From QHWT01 sp046726015 (GTDB lineage Bacteria; Acidobacteriota; Vicinamibacteria; Vicinamibacterales; 2-12-FULL-66-21), in the NCBI GenBank assembly GCA_046726015.1, contig JBKOZS010000191.1, forward strand, positions 1 through 15,608: DNA of 15,608 nucleotides, given 5' to 3'. A program made the position numbers and the translations under genes. Positions 7,164-14,705 of this stretch are shown in pieces (position 1 is the stretch's first letter; every line of letters begins with the position of its first letter). The notes beneath the pieces are model-generated. The model did not search any database. It saw only the letters and a list, made by a program, of their open reading frames with translations, and had not been told where the DNA came from.

Positions 7164-7927
7164 CGCTCGTTTTGCTGCAGCCACTTCCGTTCCTTTGCGA
7201 TCATGTTCGCGAAGTACTTGAGTTGAATCTCCGATAATCCGGCTGCACGCGCCTGCTGTTCGAATGCGATCATCTGATCCAGGCTGCCGCCCCACCGGGT
7301 TTGAAGGGTCGCCAGGTATTTGTATCGGACGATGAAATTGGTCGGATCGACGCGTATCGATGCATCCAGCATTCTTCTCGCGAGATCGTCGTCACCTTCG
7401 AGCATCGCGACCCCGAGCATGCAGTGATAGCTGAGCACCGGCGACTTCGTCATGTTCAGTGACTTCTCGTAGTCCCGCATCGCCTTCCCCAGGTACGCGG
7501 ACATGACTTCGAGCTGCTGTCGTGGTGTTTCGGAGACGTATCTGGTACCTCTGGCTTCCAAGCCCAGGTATCGATAGTAGATCCCTCGCGACAGCCAGGC
7601 GGCGTACGAATCCGGCATCTTCGCGATCCACGCGTCGTAGTGTGGTGCGAGGTCGGACGCTGTGTCATAAAAGGCGCGGAATTCGTGCAGCAGCCGTTCG
7701 TCGTTGATTTGTCCTCGTTCGTACGAACGCTGGAGACCGTTCATCTTGGCATCGAGACCGGCGAAGCGTTCTTGGCGGAGCAGCGACAGCGACTCCCGTT
7801 GGCTCGCGCGTTCCTCTGCTGTGTCTGGCGGATCGTTCGAGGCCGGTGTCTGAGAGGTCGCTGCCATCGGCATGCAGAACAATCCCAGAATTGAAATGCC
7901 AATCGACAGTTTCGAGAGTCTCGACAC
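7160..7927 (-). CDS. Exported DUF4034 domain-containing protein
   Basis: A 255-residue protein with an N-terminal signal peptide (SIGISILGLFCMPMAATSQT, cleavage likely near residue 25), so it should act outside the cytoplasm. The body is helical and TPR-like and matches what I know of DUF4034: LLRQERFAGLDAKMNGLQ near residue 50, AWIAKMPDSYAAWLSRGIYY around 100-120, GTRYVSET near 130, and TRWGGSLDQMIAFEQQARAAG near 210-230. The molecular role is unknown. The start is a GTG at 7925-7927 with GGAGG five nt upstream. It lies 251 bp after the ankyrin gene on the same strand, too far for tight coupling, and I could not find a convincing promoter in that gap. Its stop overlaps the convergent propeller gene. 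Confidence 0.85.
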   Translation of the reverse strand: MSRLSKLSIGISILGLFCMPMAATSQTPASNDPPDTAEERASQRESLSLLRQERFAGLDAKMNGLQRSYERGQINDERLLHEFRAFYDTASDLAPHYDAWIAKMPDSYAAWLSRGIYYRYLGLEARGTRYVSETPRQQLEVMSAYLGKAMRDYEKSLNMTKSPVLSYHCMLGVAMLEGDDDLARRMLDASIRVDPTNFIVRYKYLATLQTRWGGSLDQMIAFEQQARAAGLSEIQLKYFANMIAKERKWLQQNER

Positions 7928-8178
7928 GTCCGCCTCCGTGTGGGTGCCCAGTGGCTCGGGTGCGTTCAGCCGGCATCAAGATCGGTGCCACGACTCGAGA
8001 ACTGTCGAAAGTCCTCCTGGTGTCGCTGTGCGCCATGGCTGTCTCGAGCCGGCGGCACGACCACCAACGGACAGTGTGCGCTGCTGCTCGCGCTGGGGAG
8101 GCAGCCGCGCGCGGAGAAATGACGAGACCGGTCCTGTGGCGGATGCCGCCGGTGCGGGCCTGGACCGAAGCCTTTGTT
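7928..8178. other. Non-coding gap between ankyrin and DUF4034 genes
   Basis: No gene with family character is seen here on either strand. The only clear element is the GGAGG ribosome site at 7933-7937 serving the GTG start at 7927. CTCGAG occurs twice in the gap (near 7995 and 8043), which is weak evidence for anything. If the DUF4034 gene has its own promoter it must lie here, but no good -35/-10 pair was found. Confidence 0.5.
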
Positions 8179-9681
8179 CTAGTAGATCTGCTGCGTCTTC
8201 GCGATGACGGTTTTCGGCGGAGTGACGCCTGACGCGATCATGACTTCACGAATCGCGGTCTCGGTGTCGGGTGACGGTTTGAAATTGCCGAATCTGTAAC
8301 CAACAGCAATGGCCAACGGCGTCCATCCGAACCTGTTCGGCCGATTCCAGACTGCGATCCTGGCGCCCCGGGCAGCGAGGAACTTCACGACCCTGGGAAG
8401 GTTCTTATAGGCCGCCGCATGCATGGCCGTTTCACCGTTGATGTCGACGGCATTGATATCGGCGCCGAGATCGAGTGCCACCTGCAGCGCCTCGACCACT
8501 TCACCCTCTGTTCCAGCGTCCTCCCCCGGCGAGCGCGTGGCGAGTCCGGCCGCGGCCATCAGTGGCGTGCTGTTGTCTGCGTTCGGCAGGAGCGGATCGG
8601 CGCCCAGGGCCGCGAGCGTCCGCATCAACTCGGCGTCGGCGGTCAGGGCAGCCAGCATGAACGGTGTCGCGCCGAGCTCGTTCAAGCGCGTGTTGTTCAA
8701 GTTCGCTTTCTTCGTCATCCTCGCGTTGAGGTTCGCTCCATGCGCGGCGAGCTTCTTCACGAGGTCGAGACTTGTCATCCGTCCTGACCCTTCGGGGGCC
8801 GGATCGTTGTCGCCCACGCCTGGCTTGCGGACGGCTGTCATCGCGTGAAGGACGGTGTATCCGGGCAGCTCGGCGTTCGGATTGGCGCCGGCCTCCAGCA
8901 GATGTGCCGCTACTTCATAGTGAGCGTTCGTAACTGCCAGGAGCAAGGCGCTGGCGCCTGCGGGGGGCAGTCGCCCGCCGTAGCCGCGTTTCGGTCGCGG
9001 GTCGACCGGTATGGTGTCATTCACGTCCGCACCGGCCTTCAGCAGAACCCGGACGACGTCGATGTGTCCTTCCCTGATCGCAAACAACAGCGGCGTGAGG
9101 CCGGACGGCACACGCGCCCCGAGATCCGCATCGGCGTCGATCAGGGCCTGCACGACAGGCGCATGGCCTTCCGCTGCCGCCCACATCAGCGCAGTCTGGC
9201 CGCGCCGGTCATCTTTGTAGTCAACGGTGGCGCCGTGCGACAGGAGCGCCTTGACGGCAGCAAGCGATCCTGTTCGTGAGGCGGTCATCAGCGGGCTTTC
9301 CCCGCCAGGAAGCGCAGCGTTCGGATCCGCCCCGGCGGTCAGGAGCACATCGACGAGCGGGCCATTTCCATTCGTACAGGCGAGCGAGAGGGGCGTCACG
9401 CCATAGCGATTCGCCGCGTTCACATTGGCGCCCGCCCGCACCAGCAACTCTGCGATCTCCTGGTCGTCCTGATAAGCCGCCCAGTGGAGCGCCGTCATCC
9501 CGTCGACCTGCGGGGTGTTGACCTCGACACGCTGTTTCAGGAGTGCACGGATCCCGGCGCGGTCCATTTTCTCGGCGGCATCGGCGAGCGGCGCGCGCTC
9601 ACCACTGGCCTGCAGGCTGACCGCGCACAACAGCACCGCGATCGCGCAGGCGGCGGTACGTTTAGAGAGACAGCAGCTCAT
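8179..9681 (-). CDS. Exported ankyrin-repeat protein
   Basis: A 500-residue protein with a signal peptide (residues 1-26, hydrophobic core AACAIAVLLCAVSLQA) followed by about eleven ankyrin repeats filling the rest. Clear units include GMTALHWAAYQDDQEIAELL, GVTPLSLACTNGNGPLVDVLL, GQTALMWAAAEGHAPVVQAL, GLTPLLFAIREGHIDVVRVLL and GETAMHAAAYKNLPRVVKFL. Inserts interrupt the array around residues 230-245, 290-305 and 390-405. Ankyrin arrays bind other proteins, so this is probably the scaffold or partner of the two proteins encoded just upstream. The ATG at 9681 lies inside the end of the DUF1552 gene (20-bp overlap), which suggests translational coupling; the ribosome site itself is weak (AGGG, 3-nt spacer). 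Periplasmic location is inferred from the signal peptide. Confidence 0.93.
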   Translation of the reverse strand: MSCCLSKRTAACAIAVLLCAVSLQASGERAPLADAAEKMDRAGIRALLKQRVEVNTPQVDGMTALHWAAYQDDQEIAELLVRAGANVNAANRYGVTPLSLACTNGNGPLVDVLLTAGADPNAALPGGESPLMTASRTGSLAAVKALLSHGATVDYKDDRRGQTALMWAAAEGHAPVVQALIDADADLGARVPSGLTPLLFAIREGHIDVVRVLLKAGADVNDTIPVDPRPKRGYGGRLPPAGASALLLAVTNAHYEVAAHLLEAGANPNAELPGYTVLHAMTAVRKPGVGDNDPAPEGSGRMTSLDLVKKLAAHGANLNARMTKKANLNNTRLNELGATPFMLAALTADAELMRTLAALGADPLLPNADNSTPLMAAAGLATRSPGEDAGTEGEVVEALQVALDLGADINAVDINGETAMHAAAYKNLPRVVKFLAARGARIAVWNRPNRFGWTPLAIAVGYRFGNFKPSPDTETAIREVMIASGVTPPKTVIAKTQQIY

Positions 9682-10996
9682 CGACCCTGCCTTGGCTGTC
9701 GGCGAAGGCGTCCATGTGGACTCCCGCTCTTTCGAGCAACGTCAGGTGAAGATTGGCCAGCGGAGTCGGTTCCGGGTACTTGATATGGCGTCCTCCCTTG
9801 ACCCTCCCCGCGCCACCACCGGCGACGAGAATCGGCAGGTTCACGTGGTCGTGCACGTTGGGATTGCCCATTCCGCTGCCGTACAGATAGAGCACATGGT
9901 CCAGCAGGCACCCGTTGCCTTCGGGCGTCGATTTCAGCTTCTCGAGGAAATAGGCGAACAGCGAGACGTGGAAGGCATTGATCTTCGCCATCCTCGCAAT
10001 CTTTTCCGGGTCGTTCCCATGATGGGTCAAGGGATGATGCGGATCGGAGACACCGATCTCCGTGTACGTCCGGTTGCTTGTTTCGCGGGCGAGCTGAAAC
10101 GTGATCACCCTCGTGACGTCCCCCTGGAGGGCCAGCACCTGCAGGTCGAACATCAGGCGCGCGTGATCGGCGTAGGCAGCCGGGACGCCGACGGGGCGGT
10201 CGAGATCCGGCAGCGGGTTGTCCTGTGTTTCAGCTTCGGCTTTCTGAATGCGGCGCTCGACTTCGCGGACGGTCTCGAGATACTGACCGACCCTCGTGCG
10301 ATCGTCCGGTCCAAGCTCGTTCTGAAGACGGGTGATGTCGTCACGAACCCAGTCGAGAAGGCTGGCTCTCTTTCGCAGCGCCGCGCGGCGGTCTGTCGAG
10401 CTGCCCCCTTCGCCAAACAGCCGCTCGAAGACGATGCGCGGGTGAGCTTCCGCGGGAAGAGGGGTCGTCGGCGACGACCACGAAAGATTGTTCTGATAGA
10501 CGCACGCGTAGCCGTTGTCGCACTGCCCAACGGTCTGGAGCAAATCCATCGACAGCTCCAGCGACGGCAGCAGCGTCTGATCGCCGATCTGCTTCGCCGC
10601 GATTTGATCGACGGTCGTGCCCAGGTAGTAATCAGTGCTTTCAGTCCATTTGGCCTTGGCTGCGCTCAGGAACGCAGCGTTGGACGTCGCGTGGGTGCCG
10701 GGATAGGCGTTCTTCAGCTCCAGGTTCGTAATCACCGTGAGCTGATCGATCACGGGGGCGAGCGATTGAAGTGTGGGAGACAGCTCCGTGATCTGGTTCT
10801 CGCCCGACGGAGTCCACCGGGGGAGGTCGCATCCCATCGGCATATAAATGAAGCCCAGGCGACGCACCGGCTCGGCCGGTGTTTTCGCCAGGGCCGTCAT
10901 GGACGGAACCATGGCATCGAGCAGCGGGAGCGCCACGGTTGCACCCATCCCCCGCAGGAACGTCCGGCGCGGCAATGCCTTCCTGGTGATGATCAT
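9662..10996 (-). CDS. DUF1552 (HXXSHH-type) protein with Tat signal
   Basis: A member of the DUF1552 family (PF07586), named after its HXXSHH motif; its function is unknown. The 444 residues begin with a twin-arginine signal (R10-R11 in PRRTFLRGMG) followed by the hydrophobic ATVALPLLDAMV, so it should be exported folded by the Tat system. The family motif appears as H321-P-L-T324-H325-H326, with threonine in place of serine. Other family landmarks are LGFIYMPMG near residue 47, NLELKNAYPGTHATSNAAFL near 90-110, and a C-terminal LYGSGMGNPNVHDHVNLP. The ATG overlaps the DUF1592 stop as ATGA (10993-10996) and has GAGGA 7 nt upstream, so coupled translation is very likely. Tat export suggests a bound cofactor or metal, but none can be identified by eye. 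Confidence 0.95.
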   Translation of the reverse strand: MIITRKALPRRTFLRGMGATVALPLLDAMVPSMTALAKTPAEPVRRLGFIYMPMGCDLPRWTPSGENQITELSPTLQSLAPVIDQLTVITNLELKNAYPGTHATSNAAFLSAAKAKWTESTDYYLGTTVDQIAAKQIGDQTLLPSLELSMDLLQTVGQCDNGYACVYQNNLSWSSPTTPLPAEAHPRIVFERLFGEGGSSTDRRAALRKRASLLDWVRDDITRLQNELGPDDRTRVGQYLETVREVERRIQKAEAETQDNPLPDLDRPVGVPAAYADHARLMFDLQVLALQGDVTRVITFQLARETSNRTYTEIGVSDPHHPLTHHGNDPEKIARMAKINAFHVSLFAYFLEKLKSTPEGNGCLLDHVLYLYGSGMGNPNVHDHVNLPILVAGGGAGRVKGGRHIKYPEPTPLANLHLTLLERAGVHMDAFADSQGRVDELLSL

Positions 10997-13392
10997 CGCG
11001 ACTTCCTCATCTGAAACGGCTGGCTCTTCACGACTCCCAGGACGATCGACGAGATGCGGAAATCCTGCGACCGCGACTCGCGCACGATCGCGCGGATCGC
11101 GGGCGCATCGTAGTACTCGATGCCTCGTCCCAACGCGTAGGTCATCAGCTTTTCAGCTACCGTGCCGACGAACAGTTCCGGCCGGCGGAGTAACGCCGTC
11201 TCGAGTCCGTCCACGTCGACAAACTTGCTGCCGTCCGGCAGGCTTCCGGCGGCGTCGATGCGCGTCCCGCCTTCGCGGGTTCGGCGACGACCGACGGCAT
11301 CAAACTTCTCGAGCGAGAGCCCGATCGGATCCATCAGGTTATGGCACGAAGCGCACTGCGCGTTGGTCCGGTGCTCGGCCAGGCGCTCGCGAACCGAGAG
11401 GCTGCCGTTCACGGTGTTGTCCTTCAGCGCCGGCACGTCGGGCAGGGGAGGCGGAGGAGGAACGCCCAGAAGATTGTCGAGCACGAATTTACCGCGCACC
11501 ACCGGCGAGGTCCTGGTCGCATACGACGTCACCGTCAGAATGCTGCCCTGGCGAAGCAGTCCGCCGCGCCAGCTGTCCTCGTCGAGCGCGATGCGCCGGA
11601 AGCGGGTGCCATATACGTGCGGGATTCCGTAGTGCTTCGCGAGCCGTTCGTTCACGAACGTAAAGTTCGCGCCCAGAAGATCGAGCACGCTGCGATCCTC
11701 GCGCAAGACGGCTTCGACGAACAGTTCCGTCTCCGTCCGAAACGCCTGACGGAGATTGTCATCGAAGTCCGGGAACAGCCGCATATCGGGGGTGATCGAG
11801 TCGAGATTGCGCAGGCGCAGCCACTGCGACGCGAAATTGGTCACCAGTGCCCGCGAACGAGAGTCCGCCAGCATGCGCCGGACCTGCCGTTCGAGAACGG
11901 CCGGCTCGTGCAGCGTTCCCCCAATCGCAGCATCCAGCAGCTCATCGTCCGGGATGCTGCTCCACAGGAAGAAGGAGAGCCGGGAAGCCAGCTCGAGATC
12001 GCTGATGCGATAGGCCGTGTTCGCCGGAATGCCCGCGGGATCGCGTTCGACGCGAAACAGGAAATGCGGGCTCACCAGCACGGCCGAGAGCGCCGACTCG
12101 ATGCCTGCCTCGAAGCCTGCCTCGGCGCGCTCCGCCCGGTAGAGATCGAACGGGCCTTGAATATCTGCATCCGTCACGGGACGCCGGTAGGCCCGCCGCA
12201 TCAGCGCCGCAAGAATTTGTCTGGCCGCGCGGTCTTCCTGATCAGCACTGGCCGGCTGCGAGACAAAAATGCGGCGGCGGCTTGGCGTGTCCCCGGAACC
12301 CGTCGCCGCATATGGACCGACGATCGAGACGGAGTAGATGGCCGGCTGAATCCGTGGGTGACGGTAAGAATTAAAGTGCGAGTGATAGGGCTGGCGTTGC
12401 GTTTCAAGTAACAGCGAGGGCTTCTTCGGAAACGCCACGGCGAGGACGTGCGGACCCGCGCTCACGGGGACGCGAACCTTGAGGTGCTGGTCGACGTTTT
12501 CATGGGAGGACGGGTCGTTATCAGCCGCTGATGGGCCGCGCACCGGCGGCTTCACCGTGAACAGCTGCACTCGCGCCCTGTCGAGCAGCAGCTCGACATC
12601 ATGCGCCTCGCTCAGCCCCTCGACGTGCTCGTCGCGGTCTCGCGTCAGCCTGATCTGGATTTCATATTCGCCGTCGAGCGGAAACGTGTAGTGCACCAGC
12701 GCGCCGCCGCGCGTCCCGATCGGCAGACCCTCGATGTGATCCTCCTGCGTCAGATCTGCAGGTACTCTGATCGTCTCGCCGCCGGGAGAACGGCTGGGAC
12801 GTCCGATCGCCACTCGGCTGATCTTTTCCGCCGCGGAGATATAACGGTCCAGCAGCGTCGGGGATAAATCGCCGACGGTGACATTGTCGAAGCCATAACT
12901 GGATTCGTCGCCGGGCAGCAGCGGAGCGACGTCGATGTCGAGCGCGAGAAGATCGCGAATGGCGTTCTGGTATTCGGTCCGGGTGAGCCGCCGGATCGTT
13001 GCGGTGCGGCCGGGATTTGGATTCGCTGCGGCCGCGCGGTCGAGCAACGTCTCCAGGGACGAGATCACCGCGTCGTACGTGGCCTCGTCCGGCCGTTCCT
13101 TGCCGATGGGCGGCATCTGACGCGCGCGAAGCTTCCGGATGACCTTTTCCCAGACATCTGGCCGCTTGCTGACGTCAACTGCAGCAACGGTATCGAGGGC
13201 GAGCTCACCTTTTTGATGGTCCTCGTCGTGGCACGACAGGCAGTACTCATCGACGAGGCCGAGGTGCGGGGCGGTCTTCACAGCTGGGGCTGACCGTGCC
13301 TGCTGTGCTTCCAGTGTAAACACCAGTCCGGCGGTCACCAACACAACTACGACGCCGACCGAAATTGACAGCCTGCTCGTGCCTACATGCAT
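10993..13392 (-). CDS. DUF1592 (PSD1-type) exported c-type cytochrome protein
   Basis: A 799-residue multidomain protein of the planctomycete/acidobacterial cytochrome group. After a signal peptide (residues 1-29, core SVGVVVVLVTAGLVF) comes a c-type heme domain with C51-LSC-H55 and a later QMPP that could supply the distal methionine. DUF1587 follows (TRTEYQNAIRDLLALDI), then a central beta-rich region, DUF1595 (LMRRAYRRPVTDADI), DUF1592 (ELASRLSFFLWSSIPDDELL), and DUF1588 with a second CxxCH (C680-ASC-H684, followed by NLMDPIGLSLEKFDAVG). DUF1585 closes the protein (AEKLMTYALGRGIEYYD). The role is unknown; electron transfer outside the cytoplasm is the reasonable inference. The start is the ATG at 13390-13392; a longer frame to 13584 overlaps the NHL gene and lacks family character. 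No good ribosome site precedes it, which fits the promoter placed only 9 nt upstream. Confidence 0.95.
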   Translation of the reverse strand: MHVGTSRLSISVGVVVVLVTAGLVFTLEAQQARSAPAVKTAPHLGLVDEYCLSCHDEDHQKGELALDTVAAVDVSKRPDVWEKVIRKLRARQMPPIGKERPDEATYDAVISSLETLLDRAAAANPNPGRTATIRRLTRTEYQNAIRDLLALDIDVAPLLPGDESSYGFDNVTVGDLSPTLLDRYISAAEKISRVAIGRPSRSPGGETIRVPADLTQEDHIEGLPIGTRGGALVHYTFPLDGEYEIQIRLTRDRDEHVEGLSEAHDVELLLDRARVQLFTVKPPVRGPSAADNDPSSHENVDQHLKVRVPVSAGPHVLAVAFPKKPSLLLETQRQPYHSHFNSYRHPRIQPAIYSVSIVGPYAATGSGDTPSRRRIFVSQPASADQEDRAARQILAALMRRAYRRPVTDADIQGPFDLYRAERAEAGFEAGIESALSAVLVSPHFLFRVERDPAGIPANTAYRISDLELASRLSFFLWSSIPDDELLDAAIGGTLHEPAVLERQVRRMLADSRSRALVTNFASQWLRLRNLDSITPDMRLFPDFDDNLRQAFRTETELFVEAVLREDRSVLDLLGANFTFVNERLAKHYGIPHVYGTRFRRIALDEDSWRGGLLRQGSILTVTSYATRTSPVVRGKFVLDNLLGVPPPPPLPDVPALKDNTVNGSLSVRERLAEHRTNAQCASCHNLMDPIGLSLEKFDAVGRRRTREGGTRIDAAGSLPDGSKFVDVDGLETALLRRPELFVGTVAEKLMTYALGRGIEYYDAPAIRAIVRESRSQDFRISSIVLGVVKSQPFQMRKSR

Positions 13393-13401
13393 CTCTTTCG
13401 A

Positions 13402-13430
13402 ATCATACGCGGCAGACTCGCGCGATTCAA
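13402..13430 (-). promoter_or_regulatory. Sigma70-like promoter giving a nearly leaderless DUF1592 mRNA
   Basis: On the minus strand, TTGAAT (13425-13430), a 17-nt spacer and TATGAT (13402-13407) make a good promoter (4/6 and 5/6 matches, ideal spacing). Only 9 nt separate the -10 box from the ATG at 13392, so transcription should start within a few bases of the start codon, leaving no room for a ribosome site. It lies in the 70-bp gap after the NHL gene, giving the DUF1592-DUF1552-ankyrin set its own transcription start. Confidence 0.65.
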
Positions 13431-13462
13431 CGCGCTCGCCGCGATCCCTGCGCAGAGGGGGC

Positions 13463-14524
13463 TTACGTGAGGATGCGGATTCGGTGTGCTTCGCTGTCCG
13501 CGACATACAGCGTGCCGGCGGGATCCGCGAAAACGCCGTGGGGTCGCGAAAGGGCGCACTGCAGGGGATCGGTCTCGGGACCATCCCCGCGCCGACCTGT
13601 CCCGAGCACGGTCGTGATCACTCCAGTCTCGAGCGCGATGCGGCGAACGACATGATTTTCCGTGTCGGCCACATAAAGATTTCCGCGGGCATACGCAAGC
13701 CCCTTGGGACCCGCAAGCCTGGCCGCGAGGGCGGGTCCACCGTCTCCTGAATAGCCTTGCTCGCCGGTGCCGGCGACATGATGAATCGTCGCGGTCGTCG
13801 GAGCCATGCGGTAAATCGCATTGCCTTCGCGAAGGGCGAGATACAGGTTGCCAGCTGGATCGATGGCGATTGTGCGAGGGCCATTCAACGGCGTACCTTT
13901 TGTTGGAGCACCGTCGGGGGTGGTTTGACGCTCGCCGGTGCCTGCATACGTCTCGATCGTGCCGCTGGACAAATCCACCTGCCGGATACGGTGATTGCCG
14001 ATATCGCAGATGAAAAGCCGCCCGCCGGAATCCACGGCAATGCTGTGCGGCGAACGAAGCTGCGCCCGCGTGGCCGGCCCGCCGTCACCGGAGAATCCCG
14101 GGGCGCCGGTGCCGGCGAACGTGGAGATTACACCCGTCTTCGCATCGATCCTCCGCACGACATGATTGTCCCGCTCGGCAATGTACAGGTTTCCTGCGGA
14201 GTCGAATTGAATCTCGTGCGGCATGTTCAGGGATGCGGCGGCCGCCGGCCCGCCATCGCCGGTGTATGCCCTCTGACCGTTGCCCGCGACCGTCGTCATC
14301 TGATGCGTCGTCAGATCGAGGCGTCTGATCCGCTGATTGCCCAGGTCGCAGAAGTACAAGCCCCGATCAGGTCCAATCACGAGTCCATACGGATTATCGA
14401 CGTCGCGATCGGAGAATCCCGGCGAACCCGTGCCGATGATCGTGGAAACGCCAGTCTTCGCCGCAGCGTCGCGAATCGAACTCACTATGACGAATACCGC
14501 GGTGATCGCTTCGCGCCGATTCAT
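13463..14524 (-). CDS. NHL-repeat beta-propeller protein
   Basis: A 353-residue protein built almost entirely of about six NHL repeats, forming a beta-propeller that usually serves binding. The repeats alternate a glycine-rich strand (VAGNGQRAYTGDGGPA, FAGTGAPGFSGDGGPA, VAGTGEQGYSGDGGPA) with an NHL core such as PHEIQFDSAGNLYIAERDNH, PHSIAVDSGGRLFICDIGNH and PHGVFADPAGTLYVADSEAH. The last two glycine-rich links (ERQTTPDGAPT, RRGDGPETDPL) are degenerate. The N-terminus MNRREAITAVFVIVSSI is basic then hydrophobic, a probable export signal, though its twin arginine does not fit the Tat consensus well. The start is the ATG at 14522-14524, preceded by a weak AGG. It is the first gene of the minus-strand series and lies 70 bp before the DUF1592 gene. 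Partner and function unknown. Confidence 0.9.
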   Translation of the reverse strand: MNRREAITAVFVIVSSIRDAAAKTGVSTIIGTGSPGFSDRDVDNPYGLVIGPDRGLYFCDLGNQRIRRLDLTTHQMTTVAGNGQRAYTGDGGPAAAASLNMPHEIQFDSAGNLYIAERDNHVVRRIDAKTGVISTFAGTGAPGFSGDGGPATRAQLRSPHSIAVDSGGRLFICDIGNHRIRQVDLSSGTIETYAGTGERQTTPDGAPTKGTPLNGPRTIAIDPAGNLYLALREGNAIYRMAPTTATIHHVAGTGEQGYSGDGGPALAARLAGPKGLAYARGNLYVADTENHVVRRIALETGVITTVLGTGRRGDGPETDPLQCALSRPHGVFADPAGTLYVADSEAHRIRILT

Positions 14525-14544
14525 TCGAGACCTGCCTGGCAGAA

Positions 14545-14621
14545 AGGGTCGACCTGCGGCTGCTCACGATATCACCGCACAGCCTGGTTGATCGTGACGC
14601 GAGAACGTGCAGGTCGACCCT
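14545..14621. repeat. Nested inverted repeat upstream of the NHL gene
   Basis: AGGGTCGACCTGC (14545-14557) and its exact reverse complement GCAGGTCGACCCT (14609-14621) form 13-bp arms 51 bp apart. Inside lies a second perfect pair, TCACGAT (14564-14570) and ATCGTGA (14591-14597), 20 bp apart. Each outer arm also contains the palindrome GGTCGACC. If transcribed ahead of the NHL gene it could fold into one long stem, with the inner arm ending 20 nt before the NHL ATG. Whether it is a leader structure, a pair of protein sites or a remnant of a mobile element cannot be told from the sequence. Confidence 0.7.
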
Positions 14622-14697
14622 CGAACTTCGACCTCAAGCTTCGGACCTCGAACCCCGGACCTCGAACCCCGGACCTCGGGCCTCGGCCCTCGGCCTC
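14614..14697. repeat. Degenerate 7-bp tandem repeat, 12 units
   Basis: Twelve consecutive heptamers can be read in one phase: TCGACCC, TCGAACT, TCGACCT, CAAGCTT, CGGACCT, CGAACCC, CGGACCT, CGAACCC, CGGACCT, CGGGCCT, CGGCCCT, CGGCCTC. The centre (14642-14676) is almost a 14-bp repeat of CGGACCT plus CGAACCC; the flanks drift. It lies in the gap between the decayed endonuclease gene and the NHL gene, and its first unit overlaps the outer arm of the inverted repeat. Similar heptamer strings are known from other bacteria. No coding role is apparent, and the units are too short for a CRISPR array. Confidence 0.75.
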
Positions 14698-14705
14698 CGT
14701 GATCC

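Noticed and set aside
9515..11014. Long plus-strand open frame of 499 codons
   Set aside because: It runs antisense to DUF1552, whose family motifs, Tat signal and coupling are clear; the translated product has no recognisable domain. GC-rich DNA commonly gives such antisense frames.
11341..12411. Plus-strand open frame of 356 codons
   Set aside because: Antisense to the DUF1592 cytochrome gene and rich in arginine, alanine and glutamine with no family character.
13393..13584. 64-residue N-terminal extension of the DUF1592 protein
   Set aside because: It overlaps the NHL gene by 122 bp, would place the signal peptide internally, and the gap contains a good promoter.
14614..14697. CRISPR array
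   Set aside because: The units are 7 bp and directly adjoining, with no spacers and no cas genes nearby.
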